From contig JAOXYB010016376.1 of NCBI GenBank assembly GCA_028565635.1, positions 7,265 through 19,153 on the forward strand: 11,889 bases of DNA. The letters run 5' to 3'. The notes under the pieces were generated by a model that was not told the origin of the DNA, did not search any database, and saw only the letters and a program-made list of their open reading frames with translations. This document shows, one piece after another, positions 1-9,858 of the stretch (positions are counted from its first letter, which is position 1; each line of letters starts with the position of its first letter). The stretch comes from Phoronis ovalis (taxonomy: Eukaryota; Phoronida; Phoronidae). The position numbers were made by a program, and so were the translations under genes.

Positions 1-324
1 CTAGAGGAATCAGGTGCGACATACAAAAATGAGTGTATGCTATACAGAAGCATGATAATGTAAAAGAAAACTGACATTCAGAAACTTCAATCATAAAGTT
101 TCATTAGTCATATGTCATGTTTCTCAAGGAGGGGAACAAGCAATTATTCAATTATTAAAGCTGCAACATTTTAGCCATACTGTCTTATACTCCAAGTATT
201 CCTCTACATAGTGCTTCTCCAAGAAGTTATTAACCAGATGCTGTAGTATTGATTGTACAGTCTTCCTTAACTGTTAGGCTTTGGATATTGATTGGTAATA
301 TTTTTGGTTTGTCTGGAAGCTACA

Positions 325-410
325 GGGAATTAGCACAGTGACGTAGTTTTACAACCGCGACTATAGGGCTTATAGCTTATAAGTGAGTTTAAGTCCCAAG
401 ATGGGCATTC
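325..410 (+). repeat. Possible tRNA-derived SINE head
   Basis: TAGCACAGTGACG (331-343) resembles a pol III A box. AGTTTAAGTCC (386-396) fits the B box RGTTCRANTCC with one mismatch. The A-to-B distance, about 55 bp, is longer than in a short-arm tRNA but within range for one with a long variable arm. No cloverleaf folds cleanly, so this is not a functional tRNA gene. No clear tail or duplication was seen. Confidence 0.35.
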
Positions 411-2310
411 TGAAATGTACTGTTGTATTTAAAACTCCTTTGTCTAATGCATTATCAACTTCACAAATTGACAATGCAGTTTTACAGATATTGGATTTTA
501 TGCCTCTCTTTCTTTATGCACATCATTTATATTAAACTGTAATTTTAGATAGTGTACAAGCTGTTCTACTGAGATGCACTGCCTACAAGTAGATAATAAT
601 AAAGTTGCACTAGAAATTGCAATGTCGTAGATCTTTTTGATACGAAAACTTGTAGTGAGTGATTTTATAACTGTCAGAAAGCCAAAATTAAGACAGTGCA
701 AGCAGCAATTTTAGCGACCAGTTATGAGATTCAAAATACTTTTTACATGTAGCATATATCCTGCTTAAGTACAAGGTAACAGATAAAACGGAAGCCTAAG
801 GCTCAACAAAAATTGCATTACAGCACAGCAAGTAAAGCTATAAAGGGAAGTCCACAGGGGAATGATAAAGTCAGCATCAACATTAGCCTACACTCAACTC
901 ATTTTGGATATATTGTGAAAATATTTCTCTGATTCAAATTATTCAATATCTATTTAAAACTATAAATGTTACAAAAATGTAGTTATTCAGAGTAATGTAA
1001 AGTACTACATGTGCTATACAAGACTTATTACTAAATTATAAACCTTCATACATGTTTTAATGCTGAATTTTGCTACTCAATAAGTCAACAAAGGTGGGCC
1101 AGTCTCACAATTAAAGGCCAGCATGACCAGCAATTTTTAACATGTTTTTTTTTTGTAGAATTCAAGTAAACACAGAAATATCATTGCCATTATCACTTTT
1201 CAATTTAGTGAATAATTCAACCTCCTATAGAAATCCATCTGCTTGCTACTGGGAACATTTCTAAATGTAAAAAAGGCATTCTCTTCACATTCAAATATAA
1301 GTCATTAGTATTAAACATCGAGTATTTAATATTTTGCCTAGTATCTAAGTCAGTAAACAATTTCTGTTCTGCTCAGCAGAAGAATGAAATCAAATTTGGA
1401 AATAATGTATAGCTACTTAGTATCAATTATATATTATTTTGCACCTTTTAACTAGGTGTCAATTTCTAAATTTATCAATAGTCACAGCTGACGGTGACAC
1501 ACTGGGTGCCCACTTTGTTATTGATTACATAATTGTGTTTCTCAAAACATCTTGATATAGAGTGCTTACTCTAATACGATAGCATCCTCAAGACTTGTGA
1601 CTAATACAAAACATAAAAAGTTCAGAATACCATCTTTGGCAAAACAAATTTCAATGTCGTTTTACTTTAGGTGTAAGAGGTAATAATTTCATCATATTTA
1701 TAATGACATCGCTTAAAAATTGCACACCTGTAAGAATGTACACCTGTGCTTAAAATTACCTTTGCTCAAACATCCAGGAGATAAAAACACATCTGACAAT
1801 TTGCGGAACCATACTCTAAAAACGATATTAATACACAAACTTGTAGAAAACCACTTCAGTGTTTGGATTGGTAGCCAAAAATGTTTTGTTAGAAAAGAAA
1901 AGAGTGAGAGAAATTAAAATCAATAAGTGGAGACATTAACTAAAAGACAGATATTTATAAACCTAAAGCAAAATTAGGACTGAATATGCTACTACCGTTT
2001 GCAACGAAATGCAACCATGTGGTATAGTGGTATTTCATATGTCACATTTTATAACAAGTCACAGTTGTGACATAGCCCCCAACCAGATAATTTGATAATA
2101 ATTGTACTGATATGTGATGATTATCAATATATCAACTTGGAAGAAAGAAATCATACAAAGCCAATAAATAGTCTTGCTGCCTTATAACAGCAACCCTAAC
2201 TATTTAAAAACATGGAAATGCAATTTTAGCTAATTAAAAAGTCAAACAAAAGTATAGATAATTTTTTTGTTTGAGTAGGTCATGTTACCGGTAAAATTGT
2301 TAAGATTTTG

Positions 2311-2329
2311 AAATGTAAAATTTACATTT
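2311..2329. repeat. 19-bp perfect palindrome
   Basis: AAATGTAAA and TTTACATTT flank one central base. It contains forkhead-like TGTAAA cores on both strands. In AT-rich intron DNA such a palindrome may be chance. Confidence 0.4.
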
Positions 2330-2514
2330 GTATACTAGCGATGTTTTTTAGATACCAGAAACAAAAAACGTTTTTGCCATTTTGCTATAAAATTGGCACG
2401 GATAAATATAACGACGAGATCCTGAATCTGCGCTGAAAGCTCGACCAAATTCTTAGCAACTGACAAAATGTGTGTGATCCCTACAAAATTGACAGTTGAA
2501 CTGCACAACTCGGA

Positions 2515-2777
2515 ACCTTGTATCTGCTAAATATCAATGAAATCCAGACGGTCACTTTCACGAAACGGTTCCAGACAGACATCAAACATGGCTGACAAGT
2601 CGTCCACATTAGATCTGTAAGTTTATATGCCATGTTTATCCCCTGTAGTACCTTGTGTATCCAATAAATATTAAAAGAAATCCACCCAGTCATTTTCGTG
2701 AAACAACTGCAGACGGACGGATGGAAAGACGTACAGGACCAAAATTATAAGCTCCCCCACTATGTCCGTTGGGGGCT
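2515..2777. repeat. Dispersed repeat fragment with two diverged units and a terminal hairpin
   Basis: Unit 1 (2515-2580) and unit 2 (2650-2720) both begin ACCTTG and share the order AATAT...GAAATCCA...TCA.TTTC.CGAAAC...CAGAC. Unit 2 leads into a GACGGACGGATGG tract and then a hairpin with stem CCCCCA (2754-2759) and TGGGGG (2770-2775). The order of GACGG tract, AAAATTATAAGC and C-run/G-run hairpin recurs in dispersed repeats of many marine invertebrates; I cannot name the family. Confidence 0.5.
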
Positions 2778-4844
2778 AATGAGCACATTAGCTATTCAAC
2801 AAATTACCACATTACCTTGAACCACGGTGGGAATCGCAAAGCGTTCATGTTTTAAAAGCAAAGTTTACCTGCATATAACACAGATCAAATAATGAATTTC
2901 ACATAAATTTCATACATGCATATTGGTCTCAAAAGTAAACATAATGTAGATACATGAAGCTTGGTTAAGTGGATATTACGTGTTGTGTGATATAAATACA
3001 CCCACTTAGTACTTGGAAAGCAGAATATTTGAAATATATTTGTCATGATATTGATGTAACCAGGATGTACAACTTTTTCACAGCTAAAATTTAAAGTTTT
3101 ATTGCTATATTCATGCTTACCATGCATTTCACTTGATTTTTGCCACTGAAAAGCCTTGGGGAACATTTTAATTGCAAGCAAGCCAGAAAATACGACTTTA
3201 CAGAAAAAATTATCCTATTCCATTCGTATCACTACCACGGAGATCTGTTCTGGGCTCTGATTTTTGTGAAATTTATATCGCTAGTTTTTCACAAATAGCA
3301 AATTCATTTTTGAAGATTTCCTCTAAAATAACGTTGGATTACGATTTATATAAATTAACATTGCATTCATAAAATTGTATACCAGAGATGGGGGGAATTA
3401 TAAGTCTACTGATGGAATAAACACCTACAACTACTACTATTAAATATAAATATTCAAGAAAAGCACCTGTTATAAACCATGAGCGCTAATAAAGGGGACA
3501 AGAGATCTATATGATGCACAAGTGTATTATAGCTGATGACAGGCTTACAGGTGATGAAACCGTAATTGACACAATCAGTAAGGATGTTGCATTAGTGATG
3601 AAGTTAACTGATCTTACTAACTAGTACAGCTCCTTCCAGGTAATCTGGTTCACAAAAACAAATAACACTTAACGGACAATTAACTCGCGTAGATGCACCA
3701 CCCATTGATGTTAAGTGCATTAAGTATATCTGGAGCAATAGATGTGAATGAGCACTACTTATTCCTGTAGCACCAAAGCATAACTGTGAAGAAATGGCTT
3801 AATACCCACTTACGTTTGCTCCACAGTTTTTAGGTACACTTGGGAGTTTTCCTTTTGTACAAGCATCATCTACCAGTATTTTTGTTTTAGTTTACGATTA
3901 GTTCTTCTTTTTTCCTGTATTTTTATTCCAGAATCCACGAGCCTCATTCATCAACAGCATTTATCAACTGACCCTTATTTTATTGGGTATCAGCACTGAC
4001 AAGATAATGTCATACTGTTTAGACAGAATTTGTAAAATTAGTTGTTATCAATTGTGTTATCTTAATATAAGGTAAACAGAGAGTCATGTTATTCTGTTCT
4101 CAATGTATCTAAACACATGGTGCATTTGAGTCCGGTTAGTAACAGGGTGTATATCCCTCCCAATACTTAACACCTTTAAGCCGGTGTTCCATTTACACCT
4201 ATTCCACATTCAAGACAAGAATGGAATATAATACATCCGCCAAGATTCATATATTAATGAAATATTTTTAAATGCTAAAGGGACTAGTATATTATTCTTA
4301 TATTATATTATTCCTAATAAAAATAAGCAGAATTATTTATGAGCAATGGGTATTCCACCAAGCCATTTTCCCATCATGAGCAAAATGAATAAAAATCATA
4401 AACAGATGCCAACTGTATCATGATTATAGTGGCCTTCACCACTGCAACCATTTTAGTTAAATTTGGGCATCTTGTTTTGCTGAACTGAATTTATTAGTAT
4501 GACAAATCAGCATACCTATAAAGTGTGCTCATATGAGGAAGCAGGACTACTGGTTTTGTGTGATTTATTTTCCCCCCTAATTTTCAAGCTATAAGATGTT
4601 TCGAGGTAGGGACATGCATGGTTCTGGAGACGTGACATATCTTGGGCATGTTCACAATGAGGTTAAAAGGTCATTTAGAGGTCAAAGACCAACTTTCTAA
4701 AATTGCTCAGGTTTCCAAAGTGATGGTATTGGGTTACAAGGTCATTTTGATGCCCTTCTAGAACATTTACATATAAAATCTGAAATTTGGCATTTTCAAG
4801 TAATTTATAAAAATGTGTTGCAACTTGAGAATGTTTGTATTCCT

Positions 4845-5156
4845 TCCCGGGGGGTATTGGCCATATTTTTAGATGTGATGTGCAGCTCAAACTTAAAATG
4901 TCCTCCCATTTTAAAGGACTTTGGTCTCAAAAATGGACCCATATTAAGGTTTTCTCTCAGAAAAATTCCCCGGAATTGCTAACTTTTAATAAAATCGTGA
5001 AAAAAACGACCCATTTTTAGGGAGTCTGTTGGAAAGTGGACCCATTTTTAAAGACATTTCTGCGAAAAATGGGACCATGTTTAAGGATTTATCGGTGAAA
5101 AAGTGGCCCATTTGGACAGTACACTCCGTATTCATTATACATTTAAGTGCCCCCCA
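4845..5156. mobile_element. 312-bp nonautonomous hAT-like element with 8-bp target duplication
   Basis: The element starts TCCCGGGGGGTATTGG and ends GTGCCCCCCA, so its ends are imperfect inverted G-runs. It is flanked by the identical octamer GTATTCCT at 4837-4844 and 5157-5164. An 8-bp duplication is typical of hAT-superfamily transposons. The interior (about 4926-5115) is a degenerate minisatellite with a period near 33 bp, built on a core like AATGGACCCATTTTTAAGG, with cores at about 4936, 5008, 5039, 5073 and 5106. No transposase is encoded, so it would have moved in trans. It shares its left terminus with the element at 11730. The superfamily is inferred from duplication length and ends only. 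Confidence 0.6.
4926..5115. repeat. Degenerate ~33-bp minisatellite inside the hAT-like element
   Basis: GACCCAT-type cores recur at spacings of about 72 (two degenerate units), 31, 33 and 33 bp, each preceded by an A-run and followed by a TTTTTAAGG-like tail. The array does not reach the ends of the element. Confidence 0.6.
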
Positions 5157-5301
5157 GTATTCCTACAATATCCCCAAGTGTAGAAGTGTTGACCTTTAGG
5201 TTAAAATTGCATGGAACTTTAAGAAATCAGGTTTTTAGGTCATTTAGAGCTCAAAAAGTCCCTAAACACTAAATTCCTAATATTTGATTAATGTGGTTAA
5301 A

Positions 5302-5329
5302 AGGTCATTTTGAGGTCACACAAAGGTCA
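5302..5329 (+). promoter_or_regulatory. Three AGGTCA half-sites in two consecutive DR5 spacings
   Basis: AGGTCA occurs at 5302-5307, 5313-5318 and 5324-5329, each gap being exactly five bases (TTTTG and CACAA). DR5 is the classical RAR/RXR arrangement. Another exact DR5 lies at 4668-4684. They sit in repeat DNA in intron 2, so they may be a property of the repeat and not of the gene. Confidence 0.35.
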
Positions 5330-5698
5330 AAGAAGGAGTAAAGGTATCTACTTTGTGTCTGTTTCGAACCACAGTTAACAATAACTTTTTAGCTAAAGTG
5401 AATCAGCCAGCGATTTGTGCAAGCATAGACAGCAATATAGAAAACAGCAAATGGAGACAACTGAAGTACAGCACAGAACACACTGCAGCATTTTCTAGGC
5501 AAATGACTTGATTTGGTGAATAAATCATTTTTTATGCTGTAGGGCTGTTACTTCATGAAATTATACAATAATACCATTCATTTAGACCCCATTCTAAACT
5601 TCATACATATTGATGCAGTAAGCACAATCACACTGCAAAAAATTTCTTTCGCTCCAGATTTCATCCAATCAGTCAAAATTCCTCTCACAATATCTTAC

Positions 5699-5798
5699 CT
5701 CTGTATTCATTGTGCTGGTCAGCCATATGGTTTTGTCTCATAATATCAAGTATCTGCCTTTCCAAACCTGGGAACTGCATGCTGTCATAGTTACGATC
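5699..5798 (-). CDS. CPEB2/3/4: CPEB2/3/4-type protein, coding exon 2 (100 bp, residues 345-377 plus one base)
   Basis: This short exon is bounded by an acceptor reading ttatttgtag| and a donor reading AG|GTAAGA on the minus strand. Of the three frames only phase 0 is open (the others meet TGA and TAA), and this is exactly the phase in which exon 1 ends. It reads DRNYDSMQFPGLERQILDIM (345-364) and continues RQNHM...NEYR. This matches the vertebrate CPEB2-4 segment of the form DR...YDS...LE.SLIDIMRAE that lies between the disordered N-terminus and the RRMs. Joined to exon 1 it gives MHMQ|DRNYDS, like the LQ|DR join in the family. It ends in phase 1, so the next exon must begin by completing a G.. 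codon. That exon is not in the window. In vertebrates the next region holds short alternative exons ahead of RRM1. Confidence 0.88.
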
Positions 5799-8688
5799 CT
5801 ACAAATAAACAATAAGAAATATTACTTTTTACACATCACCTGAGCTAGACAAAATAGAGTGACACACTACCTGAAAATGTGATTTCCACGGTCACTGGTC
5901 AAAGTCTGGTACCAGCTACTACTTTGCACCAGTTAGTCACTTTATAAATTAACATCAGTGAGTTACTGCATTGTGCAAAGAGGAACTAAAATGAACCATT
6001 TAATTTTATGCAGCAAAAAAAAATACTATTTCCTGTACTACTTTTTAACATCAGTAGTGCAAATAAAAGTAAGGCCCTGTGCTTGGGAGCAATTTTGTAA
6101 AATTCCCAAGTCTGGCACTTAACATCATTGTCTTTACTAGTTAAACTAATATGGACAATTAAACCCCTTGGTATTGTACCTATATATTTCAAAATTGGAT
6201 TATTGGAACACAAACCCGAGGGCACAATCGCAAAAGACTTTGGTAGGTGTGCCCTGCCCAAGGTTTTAAACCCGCTAGGAATTGTGTAGCACTTATCAAA
6301 ATTAAGATGAATATTTTAAAAGAAACTGACTATTTGATAACATAACACATTATATTCATGAATAGTAAAAGCAAAATTAGTTACAATGTATCATTCATTC
6401 ATGGCCATCTAATATTTTTTTTATTTTTAAGTCATGTATGTAATTTAAGTATCCCACAAGTACACTAATGGGTACCACCAAACAGTTGGCCATTTATCTA
6501 CGAAAAATAAAATCTAAAAATAATGTTTTCAGGAAATTGAAGAACTTCATCATTCAAGGAAAATTGTTGGGATTTATAGTCAACTATTAATTATTTCATA
6601 TTTAATGAATTTCTTCAAGGAGATTGAAGAATTTGTCTATTTAAAAAAATATTTGATACCAGCTTTATAACAAAAATAAAAAGATTATTATTATATACAG
6701 TCCCTCCAATTTACAGGAAATATTAACATTCAAAGTGCTTATCATATTCATATTTATTCAGCCAATATGCGGGAACTGTACAAAGATTAAATATTGATAA
6801 ACCAGCTGGCTGAATGCAAACTGAAATTACTTCCAATACTTTAGTATGCAGCAGGCAAATCTATAAAACAACAAACTAGGATTCTACACTGTTATAATTA
6901 ATCCAAATTTCATAAGTATCATAGTCACTTTTTCATGCTACTGTTCCTCGACTGATTTGAGGTTCAAAGCAGTAATACTAAAATGGAGATATAATAAGAA
7001 TATATGACAGAAAATTGACCAATGTGCATAACTTTGCAGGACTTTACACAAGCAGTGTGACGAAACTTTCATTAATAAGTGAAACAACAGATACAAATTT
7101 TGGACCTTTCTTTTTATTTTGGGTTTTCTATCTTTCTGCCTAGATTTTACACACTTCCTGTTACTTATGATAGCAATAGGAACTGGGAATCTTTCACCAT
7201 TTCTCAATACACCTAATTTTTTCTGGTCTCCCTTGCAGTCTTTCTTTTCACATTACATATTCCATTAATCTCTTTGTTGTTTATCAGACAGTTTTTTCAT
7301 TCAGGTGACCTTGTTCCAATTGTTTTATCTATAAGTCATCTATTAGATTGTCTTAAAATGAGGATGAGAAAGAGTGATAGATATCCAGTAAAACATGGCT
7401 GTGTACTAGTTAAAATGTAATTTTATATTACACTTTCTTGTATAATGTCATTTCAAACTTCAGTTGCTAATAGAACTGACACAGTTAATGTTAATTAAAT
7501 TACTTCAATTCTAACTATTTTATAAGATTAATGATAGATAACACTACCACTAGAAAATAAGCATAAAGAATGCAAAAAAGCTCTCATAGTTACACCCAAA
7601 ACAATAACACTTCAAAAAGACTTCAATCCCATAGGGTTTTTCCCATGCAGGAAACCACACAGACCTGTATGAAAACAGACAATAGAAATGCTATTCATAT
7701 AATTACATAATTTATCCAAAAAGCTGCTTGGCATAACATATAACAATTCCGAACTTAATGACCTACAGGCCATTCACAGAAAGCATAAAGAACAATGACA
7801 CCCATTAATTTCATAGCTGCATTATAATAACAATATTCATTAAATTTTCTTTTGTGAACAACTCAAGGGTTATTACTGTGTAAAAGCTGAGCTTCACACT
7901 GTAATGTCATTAATAAATATAACAGTTAAAAGTTGTTATACTTGGGAATATCAACTTAAAATGCAAAAGAATTCATATTCAATAAATCATTCACTTAATT
8001 AATAATTTAAATGTCTGAATGACTAAGGGACAATGACCTTTGTTCTGTTTGAATTTTCCAAATGCTGGTGGTATCACTGTTATACAGCAAATTTATGAGA
8101 TTGATAAGCCTGATCTTTTCTTTCCGAATTAATATGCAAAACTGAGAATTCCTCAAATAATATTCCCACAGTTTGGAATATCTATCTTCTCATTATAATC
8201 TGTTACAGAATTTGAATCCAAAATTTTCTTAGAAGTGGCTATAGTTAACTTTGCCAAGAAGCCAAGCCAATATTTGCAGTTTGCATCATTACACTCTAAA
8301 AATACAAGTGACCTATTCCATTTTAGATTTGAAACACTAAGAAATGCAACCAATTTAGAAATTGCATCAACAAAATAAATCCTTATGGCCAAGAGCTATA
8401 TTCAGACAAAAGGCCATGGAGGGCATCTGCTGCTTAACTGGGAATACCCATATAAACAAAAGAATGCATGTTACCATGACTGTTTAATGAAGTTTCGCAA
8501 AAAACAAAGGGAAAATAAATTTAAAATAAAAAGGTTTTTTGATATTTTTCTTCACACACGAAAATTAAGTAACATATGCAAAATAGTATTATGACAAAGG
8601 ATAGAAATATTCTTTGGCAATCTAAATACAACAAAGATCATTCAGCTACCCTAAATTTATAAATTAAAAATATATCTAGACAAATTAC
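5799..8688 (-). other. Intron 1 of the CPEB gene
   Basis: This 2,890-bp intron separates coding exons 1 and 2, with donor GTAATT and acceptor TTTGTAG. It is AT-rich and I found no further CPEB-like exon in it. Visible structures are minor. There is an 8-bp-stem hairpin (6219-6226 with 6248-6255), a near-duplicate 17-mer of the form AGGARATTGAAGAAYTT (6531-6547 and 6618-6634), a 9-bp inverted pair ATTCAGCCA/TGGCTGAAT (6756-6764 and 6807-6815), and a near-perfect palindrome at 7872-7905. Longer open frames here (minus strand 5986-6261, 6938-7207 and 8153-8392; plus strand 8385-8594) match no family I know and look like chance. Confidence 0.8.
7872..7905. repeat. 34-bp near-palindrome in intron 1
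   Basis: ATTACTGTGTAAAAGCT is followed at once by its approximate complement GAGCTTCACACTGTAAT, with single-base slips, so RNA or DNA could fold into a long tight hairpin. No role is known. Confidence 0.45.
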
Positions 8689-9720
8689 CTGCATATGCAT
8701 CATACCATTTCCTGCTAACGGATCATCTACACCAGTAAATTCAAATGACGGTTTGGTGCCTACTGCAGCTTGCTGCATCTGATTAGGGAATGATGAACTA
8801 CGGCGAAATTTGGACGGGTTTATGAAAACTTGAGATGGAGAACTTTTTCCATATCTAGGCGCAGTGATAGGATTTGGCATTGTGCGGCTTCTTTGATGTT
8901 GCGATAAGTTGTTACCAGCACTCCACTGTTGTTGCTGTTGCTGGAACGGTACTTGACTTTGTTGCCCCCATGAGGTCTGCTGCGACACATTGTTGCCCCA
9001 CTGGCCGCCGAAAGATTTAGCATTATTAAACATGTAATTTGCTTGCTGTCCTTGATTATGTGGGAAATTATGGTGAGAAGCCGTTATGGCCCTACGTGGC
9101 TGTTGCTGTAACTGCTGAGCCAATGTTGGATTTACACCTGGTAACTGCTGTGTGGGTGCAAAATTCCCTCCACTGTTAGCCTGCTGGTACATGGCATTCT
9201 GGAGTGAAGGGGGTGCACCTGAAGGAGGAAAGTTCTGAAAAACAGTTCCGTTCATTGCTTGAAATCCTTGAAAGAACGTGTCATCTGCAGTTGCAGTGGA
9301 CCAGAGATTAGGAGCTGAGACGGCTGATGCTATTGAAGTCACCAGATTATTAGTGGCTGAACTAACTGGACTTGGTGTTTCCGTTTGTAACGCATTGAAT
9401 GAAAGAGGTGACGAAACACTCGTGTTCAATCCAACACCAGAATCACGATTTTCTGGCTTTCTTTCTTCGGGAATAGGACTCGATCCTGCACTTTTAGCTT
9501 TACGAAACGAATCGTCTAAGTTCTGATCACCATTTGTATCTGGAATAGGCGATAATTGCTGGATTTTTACAGCAGACTTTTCTAACAAATCATCCTGCAT
9601 TGTTGATGCCTTGCTGAAAACGTCTGGTGAAAACAAAGAATGACTAGTCGAAAATTGGTTAAAATCTACTGGTGAAAGTGCTCTAATATTCTTGACCGAT
9701 CCTATATTATATTCACCCAT
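8689..9720 (-). CDS. CPEB2/3/4: CPEB2/3/4-type (Orb2-like) protein, coding exon 1: disordered Q/N-rich N-terminus
   Basis: This exon encodes residues 1-344 of a cytoplasmic polyadenylation element-binding protein, a family that binds U-rich elements in mRNA 3' UTRs and controls poly(A) length and translation, notably at synapses. The start MGEYNIG resembles the MGDYGFG start of vertebrate CPEB2-4, and an in-frame TAA lies six codons upstream. Family-like blocks in order are LEK..QQLSP (46-57), an NLW...DDTFF..F stretch (138-150), FQNFPP (161-166), QQQPRRAITAS (205-215) and a KFRRSSSFP block (304-312). S/T-P sites are frequent (LSP, SSP, TPSP). Residues 179-317 hold 30 glutamines, with six in a row at 260-265, giving a prion-like composition. 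RRSSS (306-310) and RRAIT (209-213) fit basophilic kinase sites such as PKA. The exon ends in phase 0 at CAG|GTAATT. Without splicing, the frame continues 16 codons to a TGA at 8638-8640. The subfamily is secure from several blocks. Which vertebrate paralogue is closest cannot be decided, because invertebrates usually have one gene for all three. Confidence 0.93.
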
Positions 9721-9854
9721 CAGATATCTAAAGTTTTACCAAAAGGTTTTCTTTTTTTACGCAGGATCTTTCCAATTTGTAGTTTATTTTTCGCCACGTC
9801 TGCTTGCTTCAGATGTGATGCACGAAATAACTCTCGAGCCAGACGATATCCCAT
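9720..9854 (-). other. Upstream ORF (44 codons) overlapping the CPEB start codon as TGATG
   Basis: An ATG at 9854-9852 opens a 44-codon frame that ends in TGA at 9722-9720. The A of that stop is the A of the CPEB ATG (TGATG, 9722-9718). The peptide would be strongly basic (13 K/R against 3 D/E) with a LRKKRK cluster at 31-36. It matches no domain I know. If the mRNA begins upstream of 9854, this is a uORF able to set CPEB translation through termination and reinitiation or leaky scanning. Both ATGs lie in the same 10-nt context ATCTGATGGG, with C at -3 and G at +4. The frame is certain; that it is transcribed and translated is inference. Confidence 0.4.
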
Positions 9855-9858
9855 CAGA

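Larger units (their letters stand above)
4655..5335. repeat. Older AGGTCA-rich repeat, interrupted by the hAT-like insertion
   Basis: Two diverged copies of one pattern flank the insertion: AGGTCATTTAG-AGGTCA (4668-4684) followed about 69 bp later by AGGTCATTTTG (4737), and AGGTCATTTAG-AGCTCA (5237-5253) followed 65 bp later by AGGTCATTTTG-AGGTCA (5302-5318). Each is preceded by GGTTAAAA- or GGTTACA-like sequence. The family is not known to me; it resembles noncoding tails of dispersed repeats. The hexamers are nuclear-receptor half-sites. Confidence 0.55.
1..5698 (-). other. Intron 2 of the CPEB gene, 5' part, running off the left edge
   Basis: After the exon 2 donor (GTAAGA at 5698-5693) no CPEB-like coding sequence appears down to position 1. 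I looked on the minus strand for RRM1 (KVFVGGLPP), RRM2, the PWNLSD-like linker and the Cys-rich ZZ domain and saw none. The segment is therefore best read as at least 5.7 kb of a long intron filled with repeats, annotated separately. Stretches 420-2300, 2800-4600 and 5345-5690 hold no gene I can support. Within them, 3170-3370 has a 66-codon plus-strand frame and 3555-3805 a short minus-strand frame; neither is recognisable, and both may be remnants of old mobile elements. Confidence 0.7.

Noticed and set aside
2813-2875. Minus-strand segment with acceptor-like TATATGCAG and donor-like CAAG|GTAATG, as a CPEB exon 3 candidate
   Set aside because: All three frames have stops inside it, including the phase 1 frame required after exon 2.
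3555-3805. Minus-strand short open frame with fairly balanced codons
   Set aside because: It has no recognisable motif and does not fit the expected CPEB segment before RRM1.
3931-4071. Plus-strand segment after a strong pyrimidine tract and CAG, open for about 47 codons
   Set aside because: It resembles no family, lies antisense in the CPEB intron and has no partner exon in view.
5986-6261. Minus-strand 91-codon frame
   Set aside because: It lies in intron 1, contains a hairpin-bearing noncoding stretch and matches no family; a chance frame.
1-8688. HDV-like self-cleaving ribozyme, as found in an intron of mammalian CPEB3
   Set aside because: No segment with the G-rich start and nested double-pseudoknot pairing was visible in either intron; a descriptor-based RNA search would be needed to exclude it fully.
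8820-9023. Minus-strand open frame overlapping CPEB exon 1
   Set aside because: It is an alternative frame of the CPEB exon, which itself has clear family motifs.
9278-9526. Plus-strand 82-codon frame
   Set aside because: It is antisense to the well supported CPEB exon and matches nothing known.
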